A DNA stretch of 64,000 nucleotides from Legionellaceae bacterium (GTDB lineage: Bacteria > Pseudomonadota > Gammaproteobacteria > Legionellales > Legionellaceae): the NCBI GenBank assembly GCA_029210085.1, contig JARGPP010000002.1:1-64000 (forward strand), in the 5' to 3' direction. The notes beneath the pieces are model-generated. The model saw only the letters and a program-made list of their open reading frames with translations. It made no database searches and was not told the origin of the DNA. A program made the position numbers and the translations under genes. This document shows, one piece after another, positions 38,036 to 46,088 of this stretch (position 1 is the stretch's first letter; each line of letters starts with the position of its first letter).

Positions 38036-39433
38036 ATGACTTACATCAATCGGTTTTTAAATGGCTTTTACTTCTCAACACTCATGTTTTTGTTATCGCC
38101 TGCTGTACTTGCCGAAACACCACCAGAACCCACTCCAACACTTGCTCCCGTACTTAAAAAAGTCGTACCTGCCATTGTAAATGTTGCTGTTCAAGGCATC
38201 CTTCCAAGTGAGCCTCCGATGCCTGATGAAGGCGGTCCTAACCCCCAAGGCCGACCCGGACCACGACAAGACTTACCTGATGATAACCAACCTCGTAGAT
38301 TCCAAAGCATTGGTTCAGGTGTCATTGTAGACCCAGAGCACGGCATCATTTTAACAAACGACCACGTGATTCGAAACGCAAACCTAGTTACCATCACGCT
38401 AAACGATGGTCGACGTCTTAAAGCACACATCATGGGCAGCGACAGTGCCACTGATGTTGCTGTCTTAAAAATTGATGCTAAAAACCTTAAAAGTTTGCCC
38501 ATTGGTGATTCTGACCAAACTGAAGTGGGTGACTTTGTCATGGCGATAGGCAATCCTTTTGGCCTCAATAGCTTTGGAAACAGCCAATCAGCAACTTTTG
38601 GTATTGTCAGTGCTAAACAACGCAGTGATTTAAATATTGAAGGTATCGAAAACTTCATTCAAACCGATGCCGCCATTAATCCTGGCAGCTCAGGTGGTGC
38701 ATTGGTGAATACCAAGGGAGAGCTCATTGGAATTAATACTGCCATTATTTCACTTCATGGCGGCAATGTCGGCATTGGTTTTGCGATTCCCATTAATATG
38801 GCTAAAGACGTAGCACAACAAATCATTAAGTTTGGTTCAATTCATCGCGGGCTTATGGGGGTTTTTGTTCAACACCTAACACCTGAATTATCGCAAGCCA
38901 TGGGGTATGCTGAAGACTTACAAGGCGCACTCATTGCCCAAGTCAACACAGATTCTCCTGCTGAAAAAGCAGGTTTAAAACCCGGTGATATTATTACAAA
39001 AGTAAACGATACCAGTATCACACAAGCAAGCCAGGTTAAAACAACCATCAGTTTATTGCGCGCAGGAAGTAGTGCTAAAATTTTCATCAAGCGCAAAGGC
39101 AAAGACATGACCTTAACCGCAACCATTACCGACATTAAGAAGCAAGAAAAACAAATGCAGGCCTCTAATCCTTTCTTATATGGCTTATCCCTTCGTGATT
39201 TTGAGCAAGATTCTCCACTTCATGGCCATATCATAGGGGTTCAAGTTGTTGGAGCCTCTGAAAATAGTGCAGGCTGGAGAGCAGGACTTCGCCCAGGAGA
39301 TGTCATTGTGAGCGCTAACCATGAGCCAACTAAAGCACGAGAAGCCCTACAAAGCATTGCAGGTAAACAGAAAAAACAATTGCTCGTCCAAATTTTGCGC
39401 GGCGCAGGAGCACTGTATATCTTAATTATTTAA
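38036..39433 (+). CDS. degP: Periplasmic serine protease of the DegP/DegQ (HtrA) family
   Basis: A 465-residue envelope protease/chaperone with signal peptide (MTYINRFLNGFYFSTLMFLL, cleavage after VLA). The trypsin-like domain has the triad His110 (LTNDHVI), Asp140 (SATDVAVL) and Ser219 (NPGSSGGAL), and is followed by two PDZ domains, at about 280-370 and 385-460. Two PDZ domains suit DegP or DegQ; the choice between symbols is not certain. A second ATG at 38027 is in frame. It is probably the last gene of the miaB run and ends in a strong terminator. Confidence 0.92.
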   Translation: MTYINRFLNGFYFSTLMFLLSPAVLAETPPEPTPTLAPVLKKVVPAIVNVAVQGILPSEPPMPDEGGPNPQGRPGPRQDLPDDNQPRRFQSIGSGVIVDPEHGIILTNDHVIRNANLVTITLNDGRRLKAHIMGSDSATDVAVLKIDAKNLKSLPIGDSDQTEVGDFVMAIGNPFGLNSFGNSQSATFGIVSAKQRSDLNIEGIENFIQTDAAINPGSSGGALVNTKGELIGINTAIISLHGGNVGIGFAIPINMAKDVAQQIIKFGSIHRGLMGVFVQHLTPELSQAMGYAEDLQGALIAQVNTDSPAEKAGLKPGDIITKVNDTSITQASQVKTTISLLRAGSSAKIFIKRKGKDMTLTATITDIKKQEKQMQASNPFLYGLSLRDFEQDSPLHGHIIGVQVVGASENSAGWRAGLRPGDVIVSANHEPTKAREALQSIAGKQKKQLLVQILRGAGALYILII

Positions 39434-39440
39434 GATCTGA

Positions 39441-39483
39441 CACAAAAAGCCTTCTTTCATTCAGTGGAGGAAGGCTTTTTGTG
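39441..39483. terminator. Strong, possibly bidirectional terminator after degP
   Basis: The arms cacaaaaagccttc and gaaggctttttgtg are perfect inverted repeats of 14 bp around a 15-base loop, giving T-runs on both strands. It can stop transcription from degP and any read-through from the right. Confidence 0.9.
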
Positions 39484-39633
39484 CGGACTTTTTAAGATAA
39501 ATAGCTATATTTATCCTACGAAAAAACATACCTACGTGCCTTGTTTAAAGTCTTACCTTTTATCTAGGGGTTGTTGAACAGTACATTAAATCAATATTTA
39601 TAAAAATCTATCAGGACCTGATACTATCAATTT
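39484..39633. other. Short gap with a 15-bp palindrome
   Basis: No gene. The perfect palindrome tatcaggacctgata lies at 39609-39623, 11 bp beyond the stop of the Nudix gene, with GATTTTTATA on its minus-strand distal side. It could be a weak terminator or a protein site. Confidence 0.35.
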
Positions 39634-40494
39634 TTAAAGCGTTGCTGTATTTATAAAGTCTGTCGGCATATGTGCAGCCGGTTTAGATTGCATTTGAAAT
39701 AATCCCAAACCTGCAGCTAAAGGCACAGCCCCTATTAATCCGACCAAACTAGATGAAATCAACCCCCAAATTAATATCGCTACACCTGTAGCAGCTAACA
39801 TTGCACCTGCTAACAAATTAAAATTAAACGACGATGACGTATCTTGTTTTGAGTGCTGATGTTGATCTGAATGAATATGTTGTCTTCTTTGCCGTTCTTG
39901 TCTTGGTCTCACATGCGCTTGCTGTCTTTGTGAAGGCTCAAACCGACGAGCATCTTCCTGCACCGCATTCATTTCAGAGCATCTCACTTTTTCCAACGCT
40001 TTTCGCATGTATTTCTGGTTAATAGGCTTAATATTATCATGGTGTGCTTGAAAGTTTATATGCTCTAAATCATCTAATTCTCGAATACTTGCTTTAAGCG
40101 TACGCACAGCTTCTCTATCTAATACTCCAAGGTGGGCATGGAAAAAATGCACATCTTTTGCTGGGTAAGTACGACCCGTTTGCCGATTACGACTGGCTGG
40201 CGTATGCTCTTGCCCCAAATAAGAAAACTCAACATTCGAATATCGGGCGGTATCTCTTAGGTCAATGCCTGTTTCTTCTGCTAACTCTCGTTTAGCGGCA
40301 TATAGATAAATTGAATCGGTGCCTCGATTAAGCTCATCAGCTGTATCAACTTGACCACCTGGAAATATAAAAGCCCTACTCCTATTTTTGGCTTGGCCCA
40401 CAAGAAAAAAAACGCGCCCTGTTGACGCATCTTTATAAGACAAAGCAATTGTCGCATTCTGTGCAATACCATGATGTTCATATTGAATGGGCAT
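39634..40494 (-). CDS. Nudix hydrolase fused to a C-terminal membrane hairpin
   Basis: A 286-residue protein. Residues 1-135 form a Nudix domain; the box starts at GGQVDTADEL (about residue 45) and ends in the canonical RELAEETGI at about 69-77, with an insertion of about ten residues between Gly-x5-Glu and the Arg-Glu part. A His/Gln/Arg-rich linker follows (RQHIHSDQHQHS, about 195-215), then two hydrophobic helices at about 223-265. Nudix enzymes are normally soluble; membrane attachment is unusual. Substrate unknown. The arrangement would suit a host-membrane effector, but an inner-membrane role is equally possible. Confidence 0.8.
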   Translation of the reverse strand: MPIQYEHHGIAQNATIALSYKDASTGRVFFLVGQAKNRSRAFIFPGGQVDTADELNRGTDSIYLYAAKRELAEETGIDLRDTARYSNVEFSYLGQEHTPASRNRQTGRTYPAKDVHFFHAHLGVLDREAVRTLKASIRELDDLEHINFQAHHDNIKPINQKYMRKALEKVRCSEMNAVQEDARRFEPSQRQQAHVRPRQERQRRQHIHSDQHQHSKQDTSSSFNFNLLAGAMLAATGVAILIWGLISSSLVGLIGAVPLAAGLGLFQMQSKPAAHMPTDFINTATL

Positions 40495-40573
40495 ACAAGC
40501 ATTCTCTCAACCACAAATCAGCTATTGATTATACAAAAATAAAATAAAAAGATCAATTAATGACCAAATAAAC

Positions 40574-41416
40574 TTACTGCCGCATTAAGTCTAACTTAAA
40601 AATATCATCATCCCAGTCAAAATTCTCAGTTGAGCGATAAGGGTTAATATCAAGCCCGCCTCGACGCGTATATCGTCCATAAACCGTCAAACTCTCAGGC
40701 TGACAATGCTTTGCAATATCTACAAACATTTGCTCAATGCATTGCTCATGAAATCCTTGGTGGTTTCGAAACGAAACAATATATTGTAGAAAACTTGCAG
40801 GTGATATGCGTGGGCCTTGATAACTTACTTGGACACTCCCCCAATCAGGCTGATTAGTCACAGGGCAGTTGGAACGCAATAAATCCGAGCATAGTACCTC
40901 TTTAACCACTTCTGTTTCGGTCTCTAACAAACTTGCATCCACTGCATACACTGAACATGAAACGTCTATATTATCGACGCATTGCCCTGGAAAAAGTGGT
41001 GTAATCAGGCGCTGTTGCCATTCAGTTGATGGAAAAAGATGAATCTCAACTTCTGTTTTAAGGCATGCACTCAAATCAAACTCAATCTGTGCCTTTAACA
41101 TTTCAACCGATTCAAAACAAGTATGATTCAATGAGTTAAAATAAAGCTTCAACGACTTAGATTCTATCAAATAAAGCGAAGTACAATCATACATAATACG
41201 TGCCAAAGCAACACATGGCTTGCCTTGGTTATTAAGCCAAGACACCTCATAGTGATTCCAAATATCAACACCTTTAAAAGGTAAAGCATCAGGATAAAGC
41301 CCAAGCGCTTGCCTTTTAGGTGCACGGGGAATAGCAAATAAACGACCAGGATTACGTGAACTATCACCTGAGGACGCTTGTCCTAGCTCCCCATATTGCT
41401 CAAATTGCTCTGCCAT
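40574..41416 (-). CDS. queF: NADPH-dependent preQ0 reductase (7-cyano-7-deazaguanine reductase)
   Basis: Reduces the nitrile of preQ0 to preQ1 in queuosine synthesis. At 280 residues it is the long, bimodular YqcD type of gammaproteobacteria. The catalytic Cys184 lies in LRSNCPVTNQPDWGSV, the signature of the family, and the NADPH motif ESKSLKLYFNS and SLTVYGRYTRRGGLDINPYRS are present. Other queuosine genes are not in the window. Confidence 0.95.
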   Translation of the reverse strand: MAEQFEQYGELGQASSGDSSRNPGRLFAIPRAPKRQALGLYPDALPFKGVDIWNHYEVSWLNNQGKPCVALARIMYDCTSLYLIESKSLKLYFNSLNHTCFESVEMLKAQIEFDLSACLKTEVEIHLFPSTEWQQRLITPLFPGQCVDNIDVSCSVYAVDASLLETETEVVKEVLCSDLLRSNCPVTNQPDWGSVQVSYQGPRISPASFLQYIVSFRNHQGFHEQCIEQMFVDIAKHCQPESLTVYGRYTRRGGLDINPYRSTENFDWDDDIFKLDLMRQ

Positions 41417-41532
41417 GGATTGCTCCTTCGCGCAAAATAGATCATTCTAACATAGTACTCAAGTAACCCAGCAGAAAAATACATTTATTAAGCTATACTA
41501 ATAGCTATAACCATACACAATTGGAGCGTAAA

Positions 41533-41898
41533 ATGAGCGACCTTAAATCTAAACTACCTGACATGAAAGAATTGACAGGCATGATAGGTAAGCTTTTTAC
41601 CGATGTGAAAAACAGCGTTGTTGAAATTGCCGATACTTATAAAGAAAAACACAAAGACACTGAGCAAGAACAAGAAACAAAAACAGAAGCAGAAGCAACC
41701 AAATCTGTTGAAACACCCAAGAAAGAAGCGCCTAAAGCTGAGAAAACGCCTACTGAAGCTCCCTCAGTAGAAACGAGCGCAGTTGAAGAGCAAGCTCAAG
41801 AAGAAACACTCGAAGCGCCCAAAGCCGAAGAAGTTAAAGCGGACAAAGCACCGGTTCAAGAGGCCCCTCAGTCTTCTGAAGAGCCACCTAAAGAATAA
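41533..41898 (+). CDS. Small acidic, low-complexity protein
   Basis: A 121-residue protein. GGAG seven bases before the ATG at 41533 supports this start (MSDLKSKLPDMKELTGM). The first 45 residues form an amphipathic helix; the rest is a disordered Glu/Ala/Pro/Lys tail (EEVKADKAPVQEAPQ). No signal peptide. Convergent with the next gene, 8 bp apart. Such proteins are hard to classify; phasin-like or scaffold roles are speculation. Confidence 0.6.
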   Translation: MSDLKSKLPDMKELTGMIGKLFTDVKNSVVEIADTYKEKHKDTEQEQETKTEAEATKSVETPKKEAPKAEKTPTEAPSVETSAVEEQAQEETLEAPKAEEVKADKAPVQEAPQSSEEPPKE

Positions 41899-41906
41899 TT
41901 TTTACA

Positions 41907-42695
41907 TCAACGATAGCAGGTGATGCGACCAAACCCATTGCACGCCTGCCCAAAACACAATGCGCCACTTCCAATGGTTCGCGTTGCAGCAACTTCTGTT
42001 GATTTTTCATATCCCTTAGAACGCAGATACCCTTGCTGCCTACAAAATGCATCTGCAGCGCGTCTTCCGCATCCTTTTTTCTCTTTATAACACCAAGCCA
42101 TACGATAATTTTCAATCCGTGGCAAAGCAAAATCTCGCATGCGATAATAATAAACCGGTGTTGGTATTTTCTTTAAACTTTCTTCACATGTAATTAATTT
42201 AAACCCATCACACCGCCATCCTTTACATTGCACTTTCGTCAAAGGATACCGGGTTAATCCAACATTATGAGCAATCATCATTCTAGACGCTTTATTATAC
42301 CCTAATAACTCACAATATTTTGATGCTAACTTGAGCCCGCATGTTTTATGATCTTCCGAACAATAACTTAAAGGCAGTCCATGATATTGAGGATAAAAAA
42401 GATCACGGTACCCCACAACACCCCGCCCCTCTTTCCCAATGACTTCATTGACTTCTCTGACAACATTTTTTTCTTCTTGAAGCTTTTCTGCTGCTTCAGC
42501 GGCCTTTGCTCTTGCTGTATCTGCAGCCACATTCACTTCAGTAACTTCTGCAGGTGTTTCATCTGTACCCGAGTCAATTGACACATCAGGCACCATTTTC
42601 GCACTTAAATCATGAACAGATTCAGCACCTATATTTGCATATACAGGCAACAAAAGGAAAAAAAGTAATACACTATATCGACAGGTTTTATGCAT
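41907..42695 (-). CDS. Exported protein with two Cys-rich repeat domains
   Basis: A 262-residue protein from the ATG at 42695, with signal peptide MHKTCRYSVLLFFLLLPVYA. An Ala/Glu-rich helical linker follows, then two copies of a domain of about 65 residues. Copy 1 has YCSEDHKTCGLKLASKYC...GY...CKGWRCDGFKLITC; copy 2 has WCYKEKKGCGRRAADAFC...GY...CFGQACNGFGRITC. Six Cys align one to one, so each copy probably folds with three disulfides in the periplasm. I do not recognise the domain. Confidence 0.78.
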   Translation of the reverse strand: MHKTCRYSVLLFFLLLPVYANIGAESVHDLSAKMVPDVSIDSGTDETPAEVTEVNVAADTARAKAAEAAEKLQEEKNVVREVNEVIGKEGRGVVGYRDLFYPQYHGLPLSYCSEDHKTCGLKLASKYCELLGYNKASRMMIAHNVGLTRYPLTKVQCKGWRCDGFKLITCEESLKKIPTPVYYYRMRDFALPRIENYRMAWCYKEKKGCGRRAADAFCRQQGYLRSKGYEKSTEVAATRTIGSGALCFGQACNGFGRITCYR

Positions 42696-42764
42696 AATCA
42701 CAAGTAAATAATCGACCATAAGCTCATCTTAGCCTATGCTATGCAGCAACAAAAGGATTTCTCA

Positions 42765-44159
42765 TCATGTATCACGTTTACGATGCAAAAAATCATCCGG
42801 TAAAGTCATCACATAGTGAGCGATAACCGCATGTCGCTCATAAGCAACTAAATACATATGCAAATGATGCTGATGATGTTTATCAATGAATAAAATTACA
42901 CCATCAATTGCTGCTTCATGATGATCAATCCACTCTTTTCTCTCATTCAGCAACACAGAAAAAACCGCACGCTTTGAGGGGGGATGCTTTAACAGTGTGT
43001 CATACGATTCTTGCAGGGGTGGGGTTCCAATGCCCATTAAAAATAATTGACCTTGTGCATATTGCGTCGGATCACGTTTCGGCAAATGGTTCAGATCAAA
43101 CCCACTCACATAAAAATAAGAATCACTGTTTTGATTGGGTTTATCATCCGAATAAGTAATCACAATTTCTTGTAATGGCTTTTGACTCCCAGGAGACCGA
43201 ATCACGTGAAGTACAGCAGAAATTGGATGGTTAATTCGCCAATACTCATGTGTCCACGGCTTATTTTTCTGATAAATGCCAGGTGGCACAAAAGTTGAAA
43301 AAGCAACATCTTCTTCCATATAATCTTTGAAAATCTTAATATCAGATTTTGAAATAATATTTTTTCTCTTGCTCACCTGATCTGTATCTACAGCAATTTT
43401 TTCATCCATATCTTGTGTCAATACCAAAGGATAGCTTTGAACGACTTTCCGTAGTTTATTCACATCAACCTGCAATTGTTCAGGTGCCATCCAGTGTTCT
43501 AAATAAGGCGCATGCCGCCAATAAGAAAGCTCCGTATTTTTTTCAAAAATAGATTTATAATACCCTAAAGGGAAAGTAAACCACCCCTGATACAGTACTG
43601 TTTTCTGATGTTCTTCTTTGCTATATAACAAAATCTCCCATAACCCCGCATTCAGGCAATTTTTTACAAGCTGTAACTGATAAACATCACGCTGCTCAAC
43701 CCCATCCCCTCCTATCACCTCAATATGGGCATTATCTGCATTAAACATCACTTGCTGACGATTCCACTGCCTGTCAGTTAATGCAATACGTGTTAAAGCC
43801 TGATTGCCTTTCACCCACTCAGGAACCGAGGGTGTCATGAGCCCAATATCAATCTGTTTAAAAAGAATTTTTGCGCTTTTAGCATTTCCTGGTAAAAATA
43901 CTAAATTAAAAGATTTATCCTTGTTTTCTTGAATCACCAGATGTGGATGAGAGTATTCACCATAATGTTGACTTAAATGTGCCGGATTATCTGGATATTC
44001 TTCAGGAGTAAACGTTTGAACAGCAACTGTCATATTTTTTTGTGTATGATAGCGCTTATACAAATAAACCTGTGCACAGACTAAAAATATAACAATCATA
44101 ACAACACAAAACAAACTGAGCCAAACCCATCGTTTGCGTTTTTTTTCCCAATCAGCCAT
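42765..44159 (-). CDS. Unknown protein with one N-terminal membrane anchor
   Basis: A 464-residue protein. AAGGA five bases before the ATG at 44159 fixes the start (MADWEKKRKRWVW). One membrane helix at about residues 12-32 is preceded by basic residues, so the large C-terminal part should face the periplasm. It has mixed alpha/beta character, many aromatic residues and His clusters (DKHHQHHLHMY), and no motif that I recognise. It neighbours the Cys-rich exported protein, 69 bp apart on the same strand. Confidence 0.75.
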   Translation of the reverse strand: MADWEKKRKRWVWLSLFCVVMIVIFLVCAQVYLYKRYHTQKNMTVAVQTFTPEEYPDNPAHLSQHYGEYSHPHLVIQENKDKSFNLVFLPGNAKSAKILFKQIDIGLMTPSVPEWVKGNQALTRIALTDRQWNRQQVMFNADNAHIEVIGGDGVEQRDVYQLQLVKNCLNAGLWEILLYSKEEHQKTVLYQGWFTFPLGYYKSIFEKNTELSYWRHAPYLEHWMAPEQLQVDVNKLRKVVQSYPLVLTQDMDEKIAVDTDQVSKRKNIISKSDIKIFKDYMEEDVAFSTFVPPGIYQKNKPWTHEYWRINHPISAVLHVIRSPGSQKPLQEIVITYSDDKPNQNSDSYFYVSGFDLNHLPKRDPTQYAQGQLFLMGIGTPPLQESYDTLLKHPPSKRAVFSVLLNERKEWIDHHEAAIDGVILFIDKHHQHHLHMYLVAYERHAVIAHYVMTLPDDFLHRKRDT

Positions 44160-44307
44160 AAAAATCCTTGTTAAGTAGCCTAATTTCAAAATTTCTAACA
44201 AAAAATATTATTCCTACATATCCTGCTTCATACAGAGTATCCTGGTATATCATCTTTTAAAGCGACTAACTGGTCCGAATAAATTGGCCCAAGTAGGCTA
44301 ACAGCTC

Positions 44308-45744
44308 CTAACCTAACTTCAACAGCCCGCGAACCAAACAACGCATCCAGTCAGAGAAAATTTTCGGCTGATAAAACGCTCCTGATACACGCTTACTGAT
44401 TTCACTCAACGTTGGATAAGGCACTATCGTATCAGTAAATACACGTAATGTTTGCTTTTCACGAATAGCAATCACCCAAGGCAAAATAAGTTCACCTGCT
44501 GATTCACTTGTAATAGTCACCCCTAAGATACGACCTTTTTTATTCGTAACCACTTTAATTTTTCCAGTCGTATTTCCACTAGTAACGGCTCTATCATTGT
44601 CTGAGAAAAAGGCTTCTGTGATCACGCCACTCTGGTTTTTTTCAGCTTCTTCTAGCAATACTCCAACATGCGCAATTTGCGGATGTGTATAGGTTACCCA
44701 TGGAACGGCTTGATAATTAACCTTTGCTGGTAATCTAAATAAAATATTACGTAAAACAATCCCTGCGTGATAACTCGCAACATGTGTAAATTGAAAGGGT
44801 CCGACCACATCTCCTATCGCATATATTTTTTTATTACTGCATCTTAACCGCGTATCCACTATAACACCCCTTTCAGAGTAATGAACACCCGCTTTATCTA
44901 GCCCTAAATCAGCTACATTAGCCCTGCGGCCAGTCGATACCAAAAGATGGCTGCCTTCTATTGTAATCAGCTCATCGCTCTGCTTAAGATGTACTTTTAA
45001 GGTCTTATCGACACCTGCTTCAATCGATTTAACTTGAATGCCTTCATAAATATTAATCCCTAAACTAATTAAATGCGCTCGCAATATTTCTACCGCATCC
45101 GCATCGTCTTTAGGTAATATTTTAAAGCCTTCTAAAATACTCACTTTTGCACCTAACATTGCAAAAGCTTCAGCTAACTCACAGCCAATCGGTCCACCCC
45201 CAATCACTATTAAATGCGTGGGCAAGGTTTTTAAATTAAAAATCGTTTCATTCGTTTCATATTTAACGCGCTCTAAACCTGGAATAGGTGGCACAAATGG
45301 AGATGTCCCTGTGGCCAGCACAAAACGTTTGGCCTGAATTTTATATTCCCCTGCATGCAGCGTTTTTTTATCGATAAACTGCCCTGGTGCTTGTATCACT
45401 TGCACGCCAAGCCCCTCAAAACGTGCCACAGAATCATGTTCAGCCAGTGTGTTAATCACGCCATGAACATGCTGCATCACTTCCAAAAAATTAATTTTGA
45501 CGGATTGTGCATGTATCCCTAATTTTTTTGCTTGTTGGATTAAATCAGCTGCTTTCGCTGCTTCAATCAATGCCTTAGAAGGCACACATCCATAATTAAG
45601 ACAATCTCCTCCCATTTTACCGGATTCAACTAAAACAACCTTTGCACCAAGCTGCACAGCACCTGCAGCTAAACTTAAGCCACCGGCCCCACCACCAATA
45701 ATCGCAATATCGCATTGGCATATTTGTGAATCAGGGTCACTCAT
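44308..45744 (-). CDS. MerA/Lpd-type FAD-dependent disulfide oxidoreductase
   Basis: A 478-residue class I pyridine nucleotide-disulfide oxidoreductase. The FAD loop is IAIIGGGAGGLSLAAG, the redox pair is GGDCLNYGCVPSKA, the NAD(P)H loop is IVIGGGPIGCELAEA, and YAIGDVVG marks the second FAD contact. The C-terminal dimer motif reads PYPTLSEISKR, with Tyr where lipoamide dehydrogenase has the catalytic His, so it is probably not Lpd or glutathione reductase. It lacks the N-terminal HMA domain and C-terminal Cys pair of true MerA. Physiological substrate unknown. ATG at 45744 has AAGGA six bases upstream. Confidence 0.85.
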   Translation of the reverse strand: MSDPDSQICQCDIAIIGGGAGGLSLAAGAVQLGAKVVLVESGKMGGDCLNYGCVPSKALIEAAKAADLIQQAKKLGIHAQSVKINFLEVMQHVHGVINTLAEHDSVARFEGLGVQVIQAPGQFIDKKTLHAGEYKIQAKRFVLATGTSPFVPPIPGLERVKYETNETIFNLKTLPTHLIVIGGGPIGCELAEAFAMLGAKVSILEGFKILPKDDADAVEILRAHLISLGINIYEGIQVKSIEAGVDKTLKVHLKQSDELITIEGSHLLVSTGRRANVADLGLDKAGVHYSERGVIVDTRLRCSNKKIYAIGDVVGPFQFTHVASYHAGIVLRNILFRLPAKVNYQAVPWVTYTHPQIAHVGVLLEEAEKNQSGVITEAFFSDNDRAVTSGNTTGKIKVVTNKKGRILGVTITSESAGELILPWVIAIREKQTLRVFTDTIVPYPTLSEISKRVSGAFYQPKIFSDWMRCLVRGLLKLG

Positions 45745-45900
45745 AACCATTCCTTGTTATATATCATCCATATCAACCTTGATACTTAACACCATTCCGA
45801 CTTTTTTTAAAAGTATTTTTAACGCATGAAACTCAAAACGAGCACACCTTAACTAACTAAAAAATAAACTAAATGTATTATATGTGAATTAGTAGGTAAG

Positions 45901-46088
45901 ATGGTCATACTAGGAGTTGTTGGCAATTTATCTCCTCCCTACGTGCATCGTGAGTGGCTTAAAAAAACTTCTGTACAGGCCCTGAAACACAACAAAGTCG
46001 ATACTTAAACGAAGATAAAAGCCATGCGCTTGAGCAACTCAAAGAAGCTTTATCCGAACAATTGGATAAACCCAATAAGCTTTCTTAA
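45901..46088 (+). pseudogene. Possible frameshifted gene remnant
   Basis: An ATG frame (GVVGNLSPPYVHREWLKK) stops at 46008. Its apparent continuation lies in another frame: ETQQSRYLNEDKSHALEQLK, through to a stop at 46086-46088 against the dnaE end. Both halves have protein-like composition, which suggests one frameshifted C-terminal fragment. The parent family is not recognised, so this is tentative. The rest of the 334-bp gap between 45751 and 46084 holds nothing else that I can support. Confidence 0.3.

Noticed and set aside
38191-38658. Open frame antisense to the DegP/Q protease domain
   Set aside because: Shadow of the trypsin-like domain; low-quality composition and no start signal.
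39609-39623. 15-bp palindrome as a confident terminator or operator
   Set aside because: The stem leaves too small a loop for a standard terminator and no known operator matches; it is only noted.
44308-45744. Dihydrolipoamide dehydrogenase or mercuric reductase as a firm call
   Set aside because: The dimer-interface His is Tyr (PYPTLSE) and the MerA-specific N-terminal domain and C-terminal Cys pair are missing, so only a family-level call is made.
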